DNA from: DATBMY01 sp036554605
Lineage (GTDB): Bacteria; Acidobacteriota; Blastocatellia; UBA7656
Direction of reading: 5' to 3'
DNA: 12,981 nucleotides
NCBI GenBank assembly: GCA_036554605.1
Contig: DATBMY010000351.1
Location: 1-12,981, forward strand
The notes below the pieces were generated by a model that saw nothing but the letters and a program-made list of their open reading frames with translations, had not been told where the DNA came from and made no database searches. Both the position numbers and the translations under genes were made by a program. Below are positions 1 to 8,156 of the stretch, in pieces. The number at the start of each line of letters is the position of its first letter. The stretch's first letter is position 1.

Positions 1-740
1 CGGGCGGCTCGGTTTTCGGGCTCGATTCGGCCTGCGGAGTGGTTCGCTTTCTCGAAGAGCACGATGTCGGTTTCGCCACCACTGCCGCGCGCGTGCCTAT
101 CGTTCCCGCCGCGGTGATATTCGATCTTGCCGTGGGCAGCGCGCTCGCGCGGCCCGATGCCGCGATGGGATACCGCGCGTGCGAGCAGGCGAGAGGCGGG
201 CGGGTCGAAGAAGGTCGAGTCGGCGCGGGTGCCGGGGCGACGGTGGGAAAGCTGGCCGGACCTTTGCTCGCCTCTCCGGGGGGCATAGGCACTGCTTCTC
301 GAAGACTGCCGGGAGGCGCGACGATAGGCGCGCTTGCCGTGGTCAACGCTTTCGGCGACGTGGTTGACCCGCGGACGGGAAGGATTATAGCTGGCGCGAG
401 ATTGCCCGAAGGGCGCGGCTGGCTCGATTCGTCCCGCGCGATAAGGGAAGGCGCGCTCGAGCGCGCCTTCAGCGCCGCAATCGAAAACACTACGCTCGCG
501 GTCGTGGCTACCGACGCCGCGCTTACGAAAGCGCAGGCGCGGAAGGTTGCCGCTATGGCGCACGACGGATTTGCGCGCGCAATCCGCCCCGCCCACACGA
601 TGTTTGATGGCGATACAATATTCGCGCTCTCCACGGGGCAACGGCCTGTCGACGTCACAAGCGTCGGCGCGGTGGCCGCGGAAGTGGTTGCGCTCGCAAT
701 CGTGCGCGCCGTTCGCGCGTCGGCAACCGCGACCAAATAA
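1..740 (+). CDS. P1-family (DmpA/NylC-like) self-processing peptidase, 5' end missing
   Basis: The frame is open from base 3, so the true start lies upstream of the window; a GTG at 39 is probably internal. The visible 245 residues carry signatures of the P1/DmpA family (MEROPS S58, N-terminal nucleophile hydrolases): GGSVFGLDSACGV at the left edge, VPIVPAAVIFDL, the glycine-rich GAGAGATVGK, and LPGGATIGALAVVNAFGD. Family members are aminopeptidases or amide hydrolases made as one chain that cuts itself; the freed Ser or Thr is the nucleophile. Here the equivalent segment reads ENTTLAVVATDA, which points to cleavage between Asn and Thr at about bases 488/489, as in NylC, rather than Gly-Ser as in DmpA. 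No signal peptide can be judged because the N-terminus is absent. The substrate is unknown. The family is clear; the cut site is inferred from alignment by eye. Confidence 0.88.
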   Translation, partial: GGSVFGLDSACGVVRFLEEHDVGFATTAARVPIVPAAVIFDLAVGSALARPDAAMGYRACEQARGGRVEEGRVGAGAGATVGKLAGPLLASPGGIGTASRRLPGGATIGALAVVNAFGDVVDPRTGRIIAGARLPEGRGWLDSSRAIREGALERAFSAAIENTTLAVVATDAALTKAQARKVAAMAHDGFARAIRPAHTMFDGDTIFALSTGQRPVDVTSVGAVAAEVVALAIVRAVRASATATK

Positions 741-858
741 ACTGTTGAGCGCGCCGCGCCTTTCGTTTATTCTCGGAGGCGATAAGAGTCGCGCTGCCCT
801 CACGAAGTTTTCACACCGCTACACGATTAAGATTCCCGCCGCGCGAGCGAGGTGGCGC

Positions 859-1599
859 ATGAAGAATGATGAGGCGAGCCTTCTCGTATTCATAACCATG
901 ATCGTGGTCCTGTTCTTTCTCGACGTGCCCTTCTGGGCATTCATTTTAGTTATATGGCCGGTGCTCATTATCGTGCTCTCTTACACGTCGTTCCGCTACA
1001 GCTTCCGTTCGAGCTTGAAGATCGAGGCCATCCCTACAAATAAATTCCAGAACCGTGTGAGCGAGCTTGAAAAGGCCGAGGCGGAAATCTTTCAACTCGG
1101 CTTTCACCGCATAGATCGGTTTTACCTCGAAATGTCGAACGACGTGATCACGTTCGTCTATAAGCACGCGGATGAGCCCGCCTATCTTTGCCTGTACCAT
1201 TTCGGAAAGAAGCAAGTTTGCGACATAATCACCTTCTTCGATGACGATCTTTCGCTCACGACCTGCTCCGACATTGGCGGCGGGATGACGCCGCGGCCGG
1301 CTAACCGGCTGCTGCAGATACTGGAGCAGGCCTCCTACTCCCAGCTATTCGATCTTCACATAAGCGGGGTCGAGTTCTTGAAGAGGCGAGGCGCGGTTAC
1401 GGTGGATGTGCCCGTTCTCTCTTTCAGGGATAGTTTTATGACGAGCCTTAAAGAGTTCGCGGGCGCCGCGCGCAGCACCTTCCTCTGGCCGGTCAAGCAT
1501 ATTTACTGGACCGCCACGAGCCGTGGAAGAAAGCACGCGGGCTCGATTCAAGAGCAGCACGACCGCGGCAGGTTAAAGAATTTCAAATTCGAGATATGA
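859..1599 (+). CDS. Unrecognised membrane-anchored protein
   Basis: I do not recognise this 246-residue protein. The frame is open far upstream of 859, but ATG 859 is preferred: a GAGGTGG Shine-Dalgarno-like stretch lies about 5 nt before it and hydrophobic sequence begins straight after. Residues about 7-45 are strongly hydrophobic, with a Leu-Asp-Val-Pro break near 21-24, so they form either a two-helix hairpin or one long anchor; RYSFRSSLK follows as a basic cytoplasmic-side flank. The rest (about 50-230) looks like a soluble alpha/beta domain with a distinctive GGGMTPRPANRLLQILEQ stretch. No catalytic motif was seen. The final codons (FKFEI) and the stop are encoded by an AT-rich sequence resembling the core of the dispersed hairpin repeat found elsewhere in the window, so the C-terminus may have been rewritten. 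It converges on dusB with only a 10-nt gap. Confidence 0.72.
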   Translation: MKNDEASLLVFITMIVVLFFLDVPFWAFILVIWPVLIIVLSYTSFRYSFRSSLKIEAIPTNKFQNRVSELEKAEAEIFQLGFHRIDRFYLEMSNDVITFVYKHADEPAYLCLYHFGKKQVCDIITFFDDDLSLTTCSDIGGGMTPRPANRLLQILEQASYSQLFDLHISGVEFLKRRGAVTVDVPVLSFRDSFMTSLKEFAGAARSTFLWPVKHIYWTATSRGRKHAGSIQEQHDRGRLKNFKFEI

Positions 1600-1614
1600 G
1601 ATTTCAGATTCAAA
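1578..1614. repeat. Possible relic of the AT-rich repeat core
   Basis: This AT-rich patch in GC-rich surroundings contains AATTTCAAATT and GATTTCAGATT. It resembles the loop of the hairpin element at 9828-9889 (GATTTCAAATATG, TTTCAGATTTC), but no GC-rich arms flank it. It spans the stop codons of both convergent genes. It may be a decayed or solo core; chance similarity of short AT-rich words is also possible. Confidence 0.35.
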
Positions 1615-2683
1615 GTGGCGTGCGCGTGAATTCGGAGCATTTCGGGTCGCGCGGGCCGGGGTCCTTGAACGCATGCGTTATGTCGGGCGGGACGCCGCGC
1701 GTTATCATAGATTCAAAATACTCATCTATCTGGCCGTAGATTTCTTCGATTGACTGCGAGTGAAAGACTCGCTCGCGCAGCCGCGCGCCGCCCGCCAGTC
1801 CATGCGTGAAATAGCCGCATAACTGTTTGAGCTTTCCCGCGAGCGCGCGCTCCGGAAGCTCTTCGCGCATCAGCTCGTTGTATCGATGCAGGACCCGCTG
1901 CTTTTCGGCGAGCGAAGGCTCGTGAACCGGCTGGCCGCTCATAAGCTCGGCGGTCTGGCGAAATATCCAGGGGTTGGCTATCGCGCCGCGACCTATCATC
2001 ACCGCGTCGACGGCCGTCTCACGCAGCCGAGAGATGGCTTGCCCGGCCGTCACCACGTCGCCGCAGCCTATCACGGGAATCGAGACCGCCTGCTTGACTT
2101 CGGCAATCACCTCCCAGTCGGCGCGGCCGCTATAGCCTTGCGTGCGCGTGCGACCGTGGATGGCGACCATGTTGCCGCCGCAGTCTTCGATTATGCGTGC
2201 GACCTCGACGGCGTTGATGGAGCTGTCGTCCCAGCCCGTGCGAATCTTCATCGTTACCGGAATCGACACGGCCTTGCGCACGGCGCGCAGAATCTTTTCA
2301 AGCTGCGGGAGATCGCGAAGCAGGCTCGACCCGCCCCCGCCTTTTACCACTTTCTTGGCCGGGCACCCGCAGTTTATGTCGACTATATCCGCGCCGCTCT
2401 GTTCTATAATCTCCGCCGCATCGGCCATGCGCGCTTCGTCATAACCGAATATCTGAATCGAAAGCGGCCGCTCTTCGGGCAAAAACTTCATCATCTTGTG
2501 CGTGCGCATATTTCCGCGAGTAATCCCCTCGACCGAGATGAACTCGGTCACGATCAGACCTACGCCGCCCAACTCCTTGATCAACCGGCGAAAGGATGAA
2601 TCCGTAACGCCGGCCATCGGCGCGAGCACAAGGTTCGGGCTTATCTCTAGAGTTGCTATACGGAGTTTTTCGGCCGTTTCCAT
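1610..2683 (-). CDS. dusB: tRNA-dihydrouridine synthase (DusB-like)
   Basis: Flavin-dependent reductase that converts specific uridines in the tRNA D-loop to dihydrouridine, using FMN and NADPH, in the cytoplasm. The 357-residue product shows the TIM-barrel Dus signatures in order: APMAGVTDSSFRRL (21-34, FMN contact), NCGCPAKKV (104-112) with catalytic Cys107 by alignment to the usual NMGCPAKKV, MKIRTGW (145-151), AIHGRTRTQGYSG (174-186) and VMIGRGAIANPWIF (228-241, phosphate grip). ATG 2683 was chosen because homology begins within 15 residues of it; the frame stays open upstream but only as an antisense shadow of nth. It lies 29 nt downstream of the nth stop on the same strand, so the two are probably co-transcribed. 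The proline-rich tail after about residue 330 is not conserved. The DusB subgroup is the best fit; another Dus paralogue is possible. Confidence 0.93.
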   Translation of the reverse strand: METAEKLRIATLEISPNLVLAPMAGVTDSSFRRLIKELGGVGLIVTEFISVEGITRGNMRTHKMMKFLPEERPLSIQIFGYDEARMADAAEIIEQSGADIVDINCGCPAKKVVKGGGGSSLLRDLPQLEKILRAVRKAVSIPVTMKIRTGWDDSSINAVEVARIIEDCGGNMVAIHGRTRTQGYSGRADWEVIAEVKQAVSIPVIGCGDVVTAGQAISRLRETAVDAVMIGRGAIANPWIFRQTAELMSGQPVHEPSLAEKQRVLHRYNELMREELPERALAGKLKQLCGYFTHGLAGGARLRERVFHSQSIEEIYGQIDEYFESMITRGVPPDITHAFKDPGPRDPKCSEFTRTPL

Positions 2684-2712
2684 AAGCAAAAAGTTTAGCA
2701 CATAGGTTCGCG

Positions 2713-3408
2713 CTAAAGCCTCTGTTTCTCGTAAAGGCAGTAGTCGACCAGACAACACCGGTCGCAAAGCGGGTCCGAGGGGCGGCACACGCGCCGCCCG
2801 TGCCTGATCATATTTACGTGCACTTCGTAGTAGCGGCCGGCCGGGAGCATCTCTGCCATCAACCGGTGCGCTGTCTCGTCGGAACATTTTTGGGGGATCA
2901 GACCAAGGCGGCGCGCAATGCGAAATATATGCGTGTCTATCGGAAAGATCTCGCGGTTGCATGCGAAAAGCAGCGTGCAGGCTACCGTTTTCGGCCCCAC
3001 GCCTTTCAGGCTTGAAAGAAACTCGACGGCCTCTTCCAGCGGCGCGTCGCATAAAAACGACAGGTCGAGCGAGCCACGGCGAGCATATATCTCGTTGAGC
3101 AGATTCTTTATTCGCACGCTCTTTTGCCGCGCGAGCCCGCCCGAGCGTATGGCCGCTTCGATTGAAGCGGCTCGCGCGCGCCGCGCCTGTTCCCATGTAG
3201 GAAACCTCTGCTTGAGGCTTGCGAATGCGCGGCCGCTATTCACGTTCGTCGTCGACTGCGAAAGTATCGTCTCGATCAGCACGTCGAGAGGGTCGAGCCC
3301 GCGCTCCAGTTCGGGCACCCCATAGACGGCCTTGAGGTTTTGAATGATGTAGGGAATCTCCTCCATTGCGGATTGCGAATTCTCTATCTCGGCTATTGAA
3401 TCGCTCAT
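2713..3408 (-). CDS. nth: Endonuclease III-family DNA glycosylase/AP lyase
   Basis: Base-excision repair enzyme that removes oxidised pyrimidines and nicks the abasic site. Numbered from ATG 3408 (231 residues), it has the helix-hairpin-helix SLKGVGPKTVAC (133-144) with the Schiff-base Lys140, the catalytic Asp158 in PIDTHIFRIARRLG, and a C-terminal 4Fe-4S loop with Cys208-x6-Cys215-x2-Cys218-x5-Cys224, exactly the family spacing. The early motif DPLDVLIETILSQSTTNVNS (39-58) is also typical. The start is uncertain: ATG 3366 (217 residues, closer to the usual 211-220) would drop a non-homologous leader that is encoded by an inverted repeat, and an upstream ATG at 3480 is also in frame. No start has a strong ribosome-binding site. 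It heads a two-gene unit with dusB and is divergent from efp. Confidence 0.9.
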   Translation of the reverse strand: MSDSIAEIENSQSAMEEIPYIIQNLKAVYGVPELERGLDPLDVLIETILSQSTTNVNSGRAFASLKQRFPTWEQARRARAASIEAAIRSGGLARQKSVRIKNLLNEIYARRGSLDLSFLCDAPLEEAVEFLSSLKGVGPKTVACTLLFACNREIFPIDTHIFRIARRLGLIPQKCSDETAHRLMAEMLPAGRYYEVHVNMIRHGRRVCRPSDPLCDRCCLVDYCLYEKQRL

Positions 3409-3453
3409 ACATGAATTCTGCTTTTGCAATCGGCAATGCGCAATCGCAATTCC
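3365..3453. repeat. Imperfect inverted repeat across the nth start region
   Basis: The left arm ATTGCGGATTGCGAATTC (3365-3382) is imperfectly inverted in the right arm at 3426-3444, whose reverse complement begins ATTGCGCATTGCCGATTGC. About 43 nt lie between them, and the right arm continues as CGCAATTCC. The words ATTGC/GCAAT recur several times, unlike the surrounding coding style. It covers the 5' end of nth in every candidate start. It differs in sequence from the GC-rich elements near 6.5, 9.8 and 12.6 kb, so it would be a second repeat family. Confidence 0.5.
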
Positions 3454-3501
3454 TGGTGCCTTGCACGCCGCCTGAGCCATGCGGTATTTTACAAAGTTGG
3501 C

Positions 3502-3530
3502 TTGACGGCCGATATTCTTACAGACATATG
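3502..3530 (+). promoter_or_regulatory. Weak sigma70-like promoter candidate for efp
   Basis: TTGACG (3502-3507) resembles a -35 box. Seventeen bases later comes CATATG (3525-3530), a poor match to TATAAT. The position, about 30 nt before the efp start and in the nth/efp divergent gap, is sensible, but the -10 match is weak. Confidence 0.25.
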
Positions 3531-3560
3531 GCGACTCTTAAGAAGGGAAAGTGAATAGAC

Positions 3561-4118
3561 ATGCAAGCAAATGACATCCGCCGAGGGATGATAATAATGT
3601 ATAACAACGCGCCGCACCGCGTGCTGGATTTCCAGCACCGCACGCCCGGCAACCTGCGCGCCTTCGTGCAGGCCAAGCTCCGCAATGTTAAGACCGGCTC
3701 CTCGACCGAAGTCAGGTTTTCTTCGACCGAAAACATAGAGCGCGCGATTCTCGAAGATCACGAGATGGAGTATCTATACTCCGATGGCGATATGCATCAT
3801 TTCATGAATACGGAGACCTATGATCAGATCGCGCTCGACGCGGAAACGCTGGGCGACGCGATGGATTATCTAACCGTCGGGGCAAAGATACAGATCGAGT
3901 TCTTCGAAGGCGCGCCCATCGGCCTCGAGCTTCCCCCGTCGGTCGAGCTGACCGTGGTCGAAACGACGCCTGAGCTTAAGGGCGCGACCGCATCCAACAG
4001 CCCGAAGCCCGCGAAGCTCGAAACCGGCGTGACCGTTCAGGTGCCGCCCTTCATAAAAGAAGGCGACCGCATCCGCGTCGACCCTTCGAAGGGCACGTAT
4101 CTAGATCGCGTGAAGTAG
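3561..4118 (+). CDS. efp: Translation elongation factor P, Asn at the tip position
   Basis: EF-P binds the ribosome between the P and E sites and relieves stalling at consecutive prolines. The 185-residue product has the normal length and all three beta-barrel domains: an N-terminal KOW-like domain (about 1-65), a central OB domain (about 66-127) and a C-terminal OB domain ending in the family signature PPFIKEGDRIRVDPSKGTYL (160-179). The loop that reaches the peptidyl-transferase centre reads RTPGNLRAF. Asn31 therefore occupies the place of E. coli Lys34 (PGKGQAF), so neither EpmA-type lysylation nor EarP-type rhamnosylation of Arg is possible at that position. An AAGAAGGGA stretch upstream may be the ribosome-binding site, although its distance from the ATG is longer than ideal. 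efp begins a + strand run with waaA (48-nt gap) and lpxK. Confidence 0.95.
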   Translation: MQANDIRRGMIIMYNNAPHRVLDFQHRTPGNLRAFVQAKLRNVKTGSSTEVRFSSTENIERAILEDHEMEYLYSDGDMHHFMNTETYDQIALDAETLGDAMDYLTVGAKIQIEFFEGAPIGLELPPSVELTVVETTPELKGATASNSPKPAKLETGVTVQVPPFIKEGDRIRVDPSKGTYLDRVK

Positions 4119-4166
4119 ACGCGCCCCTTTAATCGAGAATTCGTCACCGGCGGCGCCTCCGCGAGT

Positions 4167-5459
4167 ATGTATCTCATATACAGCCTGGCCCTCACGCTCC
4201 TTTTTCTGGTACTGCTGCCGTACTTCATCTATCAGGCGATAAGACACGGAAAGTACTCTGGGAGCCTGAAACAGAGGCTCGGGCATCTCCCCGCCAGTCT
4301 CAGGCCCGATGGCCGCCTGACCATCTGGGTACACACTGTTTCGGTCGGCGAGTTTTTGGCGGCGCGCCCGCTCATAGAGATGATAAGAAGCGAGCTGCCG
4401 GGCTGGCGGATCGTCGTTTCGACCGTCACCGCTACGGGGCAGCGGCTTGCTTCCGAGATCGCGCCCGAAAGAATAGACGCCGCTTTTTACTTCCCATACG
4501 ATTGGGCGTTCGCCGCGCGCCGCGCCCTCGCGCACGTAAATCCCCGGGCGGTCGTTATACTTGAAACCGAGCTATGGCCTAATTTCCTGCGCCAGTGCCG
4601 GGCGCGCGATATAACGACGGTCGTGGTCAACGGCCGCATATCGCCGCGCTCGTTCTCTCGCTATATGAAGGTCCGCCCGTTTATAGCTCGCGCGCTCGAA
4701 GACGCTTCGCTGCTCCTGATGCAATCGGAGGCGGACGCCAAGCGGGCGCGAATGCTTGGCGCGCCCGCGGCGCGAGTCCGCGTCTGCGGAAATATGAAAT
4801 ATGACCTGTCCGCCCCGAGCCCTGAGAAGCTCCAAGAACTCGACGCCGGGCTTTCCCTGTCATCGCATTCGCGCCTCATAGTCGCTGGCAGCACGGCCCC
4901 CGGCGAAGAAGAGATTCTGCTACGGGCACTGGCGCGCGTGCGAAAAGAGCCGGGGCTTGAGGATGCGCGGTTGCTTATCGCCCCGCGTCACCCGGAACGC
5001 TTCGACGAGGTTGCCGCTCTGATTGAAAAAAATGGCTTTACCCTTGCTCGCCGGTCAAAAGCGCGGCCTGAAGAGAGCGACGTGATATTGCTCGACACGG
5101 TGGGCGAGCTTGCCTGCGCGTACAGTTTTGCCGCCGCTGTCTTTATAGGCGGCAGCCTCGTGCCGCGCGGCGGGCATAACATTATTGAGCCCGCGCTGTT
5201 CGCGAAGCCTATAATAACCGGGCCGCACACGGAAAACTTCCGGCAGATAGTGTCGGACTTCGCGCGAGCCCGGGCCGTAGTCGAGGTCAGCGAATCGGGC
5301 CTCGCGCAAGAGATCATACGCTTGCTCGCGGACCGGGAAAGCGCGCGCGCGATGGGCGAGCGGGCGCGCGCGATTCTTGCGGGCAACCAGGGGGCAACAC
5401 GGTGCGCGATGGCGGCCCTTAAGACGGCGGTCGAGCGAGAAGAGGTAAAAAACGGTTGA
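4167..5459 (+). CDS. waaA: 3-deoxy-D-manno-octulosonic acid (Kdo) transferase
   Basis: Glycosyltransferase family 30 enzyme that transfers Kdo from CMP-Kdo to lipid A precursor at the inner face of the cytoplasmic membrane. The 430-residue length is standard. Residues about 2-23 form one N-terminal membrane anchor. VHTVSVGE (55-62) carries the acceptor-side catalytic Glu62 by alignment, and ETELWPNF (133-140) and VVVNGRIS (152-159) follow in the N-terminal Rossmann half. The C-terminal half has VAGSTAPGEE (239-248), IAPRHPERF (271-279) for CMP binding, and FIGGSLVPRGGHNIIEPALF (326-345), a family hallmark. No convincing Shine-Dalgarno precedes ATG 4167, so translation may depend on the upstream efp message 48 nt away. 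The downstream lpxK overlaps its stop codon. Whether it adds one or more Kdo units cannot be read from the sequence. Confidence 0.94.
   Translation: MYLIYSLALTLLFLVLLPYFIYQAIRHGKYSGSLKQRLGHLPASLRPDGRLTIWVHTVSVGEFLAARPLIEMIRSELPGWRIVVSTVTATGQRLASEIAPERIDAAFYFPYDWAFAARRALAHVNPRAVVILETELWPNFLRQCRARDITTVVVNGRISPRSFSRYMKVRPFIARALEDASLLLMQSEADAKRARMLGAPAARVRVCGNMKYDLSAPSPEKLQELDAGLSLSSHSRLIVAGSTAPGEEEILLRALARVRKEPGLEDARLLIAPRHPERFDEVAALIEKNGFTLARRSKARPEESDVILLDTVGELACAYSFAAAVFIGGSLVPRGGHNIIEPALFAKPIITGPHTENFRQIVSDFARARAVVEVSESGLAQEIIRLLADRESARAMGERARAILAGNQGATRCAMAALKTAVEREEVKNG
5441..5446 (+). promoter_or_regulatory. Ribosome-binding site that fixes the lpxK TTG start
   Basis: AGAGGT inside the last waaA codons lies 9 nt before TTG 5456. 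Nothing comparable precedes any ATG that would leave the N-terminal LpxK homology intact, so it supports the TTG start. Confidence 0.55.
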
Positions 5460-6559
5460 TCGGCAAGGACGAGAAACTGAAGCGCGCGCTCGCGTGGGTG
5501 CCGGCAAAGCTCTACGAGCTTGGCGTCCGCTTGCGCGTTGCGGCTTATGAAACCGAATATCTCAAACCAAAGAGGCTCAACGCGAAAGTCATAAGCATCG
5601 GCAACATCACTCTGGGCGGGTCGGGCAAGACGCCGATGGTCGCCTACATAGCGCGTTATCTCAAGAGCGAAGATCAGGAGGTTGCGATACTGACGCGGGG
5701 CTATGGCCGCGACTCTTCAGGCATGCGCGTGCTGAATAAGACCCAGGCGAACCCGGCGCTGCAATCCGCGTCATACCGCGAATACGGGGACGAGCCGTTG
5801 ATGCTTGCGCGCGCGCTGCCCGGTGTTCCGGTAGTCATAAACGAAGATCGCTACGAGGGCGGCCGCCTGGCCGAAAGCGAGCTTGGCGCGAGGGTGCTTG
5901 TGCTGGACGACGCATACCAGCATCTTGCGCTCGCTCGCGATCTGAACATCTTGCTCATCGACGCGACCGACCCGTTTGGCGGGTTCGAGATGGTCCCGTT
6001 CGGAAGACTTCGCGAACCGCTCTACGCCGTAAAGCGAGCCGACGCGGTAATCGTCACCCGCGCCGATAAGCCTTTTGACCAGGCGAGGACCGGCGCGATC
6101 ATAAAATATTTTTGCGGCGACAGGGTGCCGGTTATGTACGTATATTCGGTGATCGCGCGATTGCGCCATCTTGATACGGGCGAGGTCTATGAGGCGCGAG
6201 AATTCACCGGATGGAACGCGGTCGTGATGTGCGGAATCGGAAACCCGGAGGCGTTCTCGGATGACCTGACGAATATAGGCGTGAACATTCTGGACGAGTG
6301 CTTCTTTGCCGATCATCATGCCTACTCGCGGCAAGACCTCGATGCTGTAATAAAGAAAGCGCGCGACGCGGGGGCCGATTTTATAGTGACTACCGAGAAA
6401 GACGCGGTAAGGCTGGAGGGGCTCGGACAGTCGGACCTGCCGGTCTATGCCGCCGAGCTTGAGATTGAAAGCGAGGATGAAGTAAGGCTAAAGAGCCTGC
6501 TGCTCAGAACCATGATCAGGGATCAGGGGCCAGGGGTCAGGGGTCAGGGTGGGGAATAG
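5456..6559 (+). CDS. lpxK: Tetraacyldisaccharide 4'-kinase (lipid A 4'-kinase)
   Basis: Membrane-associated P-loop kinase that phosphorylates the 4' position of the lipid A disaccharide, the step before Kdo addition by WaaA. The 367-residue product has the Walker A-like GNITLGGSGKTP (49-60), LTRGYGR (79-85), GDEPLMLAR (111-119), VINEDR (127-132) and LDDAYQH (150-156), the counterpart of the family LDDGFQH loop, then TTEKDAVRL near residue 310. The start is TTG 5456, whose last two bases are shared with the waaA TGA (TTGA, 4-nt overlap), suggesting translational coupling. The last 15 codons (from ATG 6512) lie in the GC-rich left flank of a dispersed hairpin repeat and encode a Gly-rich tail, DQGPGVRGQGGE, unlike any LpxK C-terminus I know. 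Placing the kinase and Kdo transferase together fits one lipid A pathway. Confidence 0.93.
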   Translation: MIGKDEKLKRALAWVPAKLYELGVRLRVAAYETEYLKPKRLNAKVISIGNITLGGSGKTPMVAYIARYLKSEDQEVAILTRGYGRDSSGMRVLNKTQANPALQSASYREYGDEPLMLARALPGVPVVINEDRYEGGRLAESELGARVLVLDDAYQHLALARDLNILLIDATDPFGGFEMVPFGRLREPLYAVKRADAVIVTRADKPFDQARTGAIIKYFCGDRVPVMYVYSVIARLRHLDTGEVYEAREFTGWNAVVMCGIGNPEAFSDDLTNIGVNILDECFFADHHAYSRQDLDAVIKKARDAGADFIVTTEKDAVRLEGLGQSDLPVYAAELEIESEDEVRLKSLLLRTMIRDQGPGVRGQGGE

Positions 6560-6672
6560 AGGTCAGGGCCGGAGGTCAGGGGTTCTAGCATCTCAAAAAT
6601 GCTATTTCAAATGTCAGCGGTTATCTAACTGAGAATTCCTGACCCCTGACCTCCGGCCCCCGACACCTGACC
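6515..6672. repeat. Dispersed GC-arm hairpin element, copy 1
   Basis: The core left arm GGGCCGGAGGTCAGGGG (6566-6582) is perfectly complementary to 6643-6659, a 17-bp stem around a 60-nt AT-rich loop. Extra iterations of GGTCAGG/GGGGTCA extend to the left into lpxK (from about 6515), and CCTGACC to the right (to 6672). The loop holds ATGCTA (6599-6604), a 17-nt gap, then TATCTA (6622-6627), followed by ACTGAGAA; copies 2 and 3 have counterparts at the same spacing. It sits between the convergent 3' ends of lpxK and the glycine-zipper gene and could act as a two-way terminator. No transposase and no obvious target-site duplication were seen. Confidence 0.85.
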
Positions 6673-6678
6673 ACACAC

Positions 6679-7011
6679 TTATCGCCGCCAGTTACGGCGC
6701 GCGCGACGCTCGCTGCGATAATCCCAGCGATCGTATCTCTCCCACCGGTCCTCTTCGCGCTTGCCCTTTATATAGACAACGCCCGCGCCCGCGCCGCCGC
6801 CTATCAGGCCGCCGATGACGGCGCCCTTCTTCCCGCCGGCTATAGCGCCGATCAATGCGCCCGCCGCCGCGGCGCCGCCTATTGTGGCAACCTTCTCCTT
6901 ATTAGACATGCTGCCGCCGAAACGTGACTGCGCGCTCGCGGGGACTACCGCCGCCAGCATCAATACCAGCCCCAGCATTAGCGCGGCTGCTTTCTTATTA
7001 ATCGAAATCAT
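6679..7011 (-). CDS. Small secreted or outer-membrane glycine-zipper protein
   Basis: This 110-residue protein begins with a clear Sec signal peptide (basic MISINKK, hydrophobic core to about residue 23, likely cleavage after ASA at about 27). Residues about 43-80 form a glycine zipper with repeated small-x3-small spacing (GGAAAAGALIGAIAGGKKGA and onward to GGGAGAGVVYIKGK), the kind of segment that packs or inserts as helices in membranes, as in YMGG or Rick_17kDa-like lipoproteins; there is no lipobox Cys. The tail is strongly basic and aromatic (RWERYDRWDYRSERR) and could touch LPS, peptidoglycan or nucleic acid. The start is well set by GGAGG 7 nt upstream (7019-7023). Its 3' end meets a hairpin repeat shared with lpxK. 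The exact function is unknown. Confidence 0.85.
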   Translation of the reverse strand: MISINKKAAALMLGLVLMLAAVVPASAQSRFGGSMSNKEKVATIGGAAAAGALIGAIAGGKKGAVIGGLIGGGAGAGVVYIKGKREEDRWERYDRWDYRSERRARRNWRR

Positions 7012-7220
7012 TTCCTGTCCTCCGCTTTATTATTTTGGTCGCGGCAAAGCCGCCCGGCAATAAGTAAGGGCAAGAGACGTGCCAGTCTTCGAGGGCCCGA
7101 GGGCTGCCGCTAATTTCAGTATTAGTTACACGTTACGTTTTGTGGGCGAATGGTTGCCCGCCCCTTTGCAGACGATTTCGTGCCCGGGCAGACGAAAAGG
7201 GTCCCGCCGCGAGGGGTCGC

Positions 7221-8150
<930 letters not shown>

Positions 8151-8156
<6 letters not shown>

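Noticed and set aside
547..858. Upstream extension of the membrane-protein frame
   Set aside because: It overlaps the P1 peptidase in another frame and has no ribosome-binding site; ATG 859 has one and leads directly into the hydrophobic segment.
2684..3196. An N-terminal extension of the dusB reading frame up to 3196
   Set aside because: It overlaps nth on the same strand in another frame, is Arg-rich low-complexity sequence and has no Dus homology; ATG 2683 explains the protein.
7126..7220. Rho-independent terminator after the LysR gene
   Set aside because: Short GC stems (for example around GCCCGGGC) occur, but none is followed by a T-run on the minus strand.
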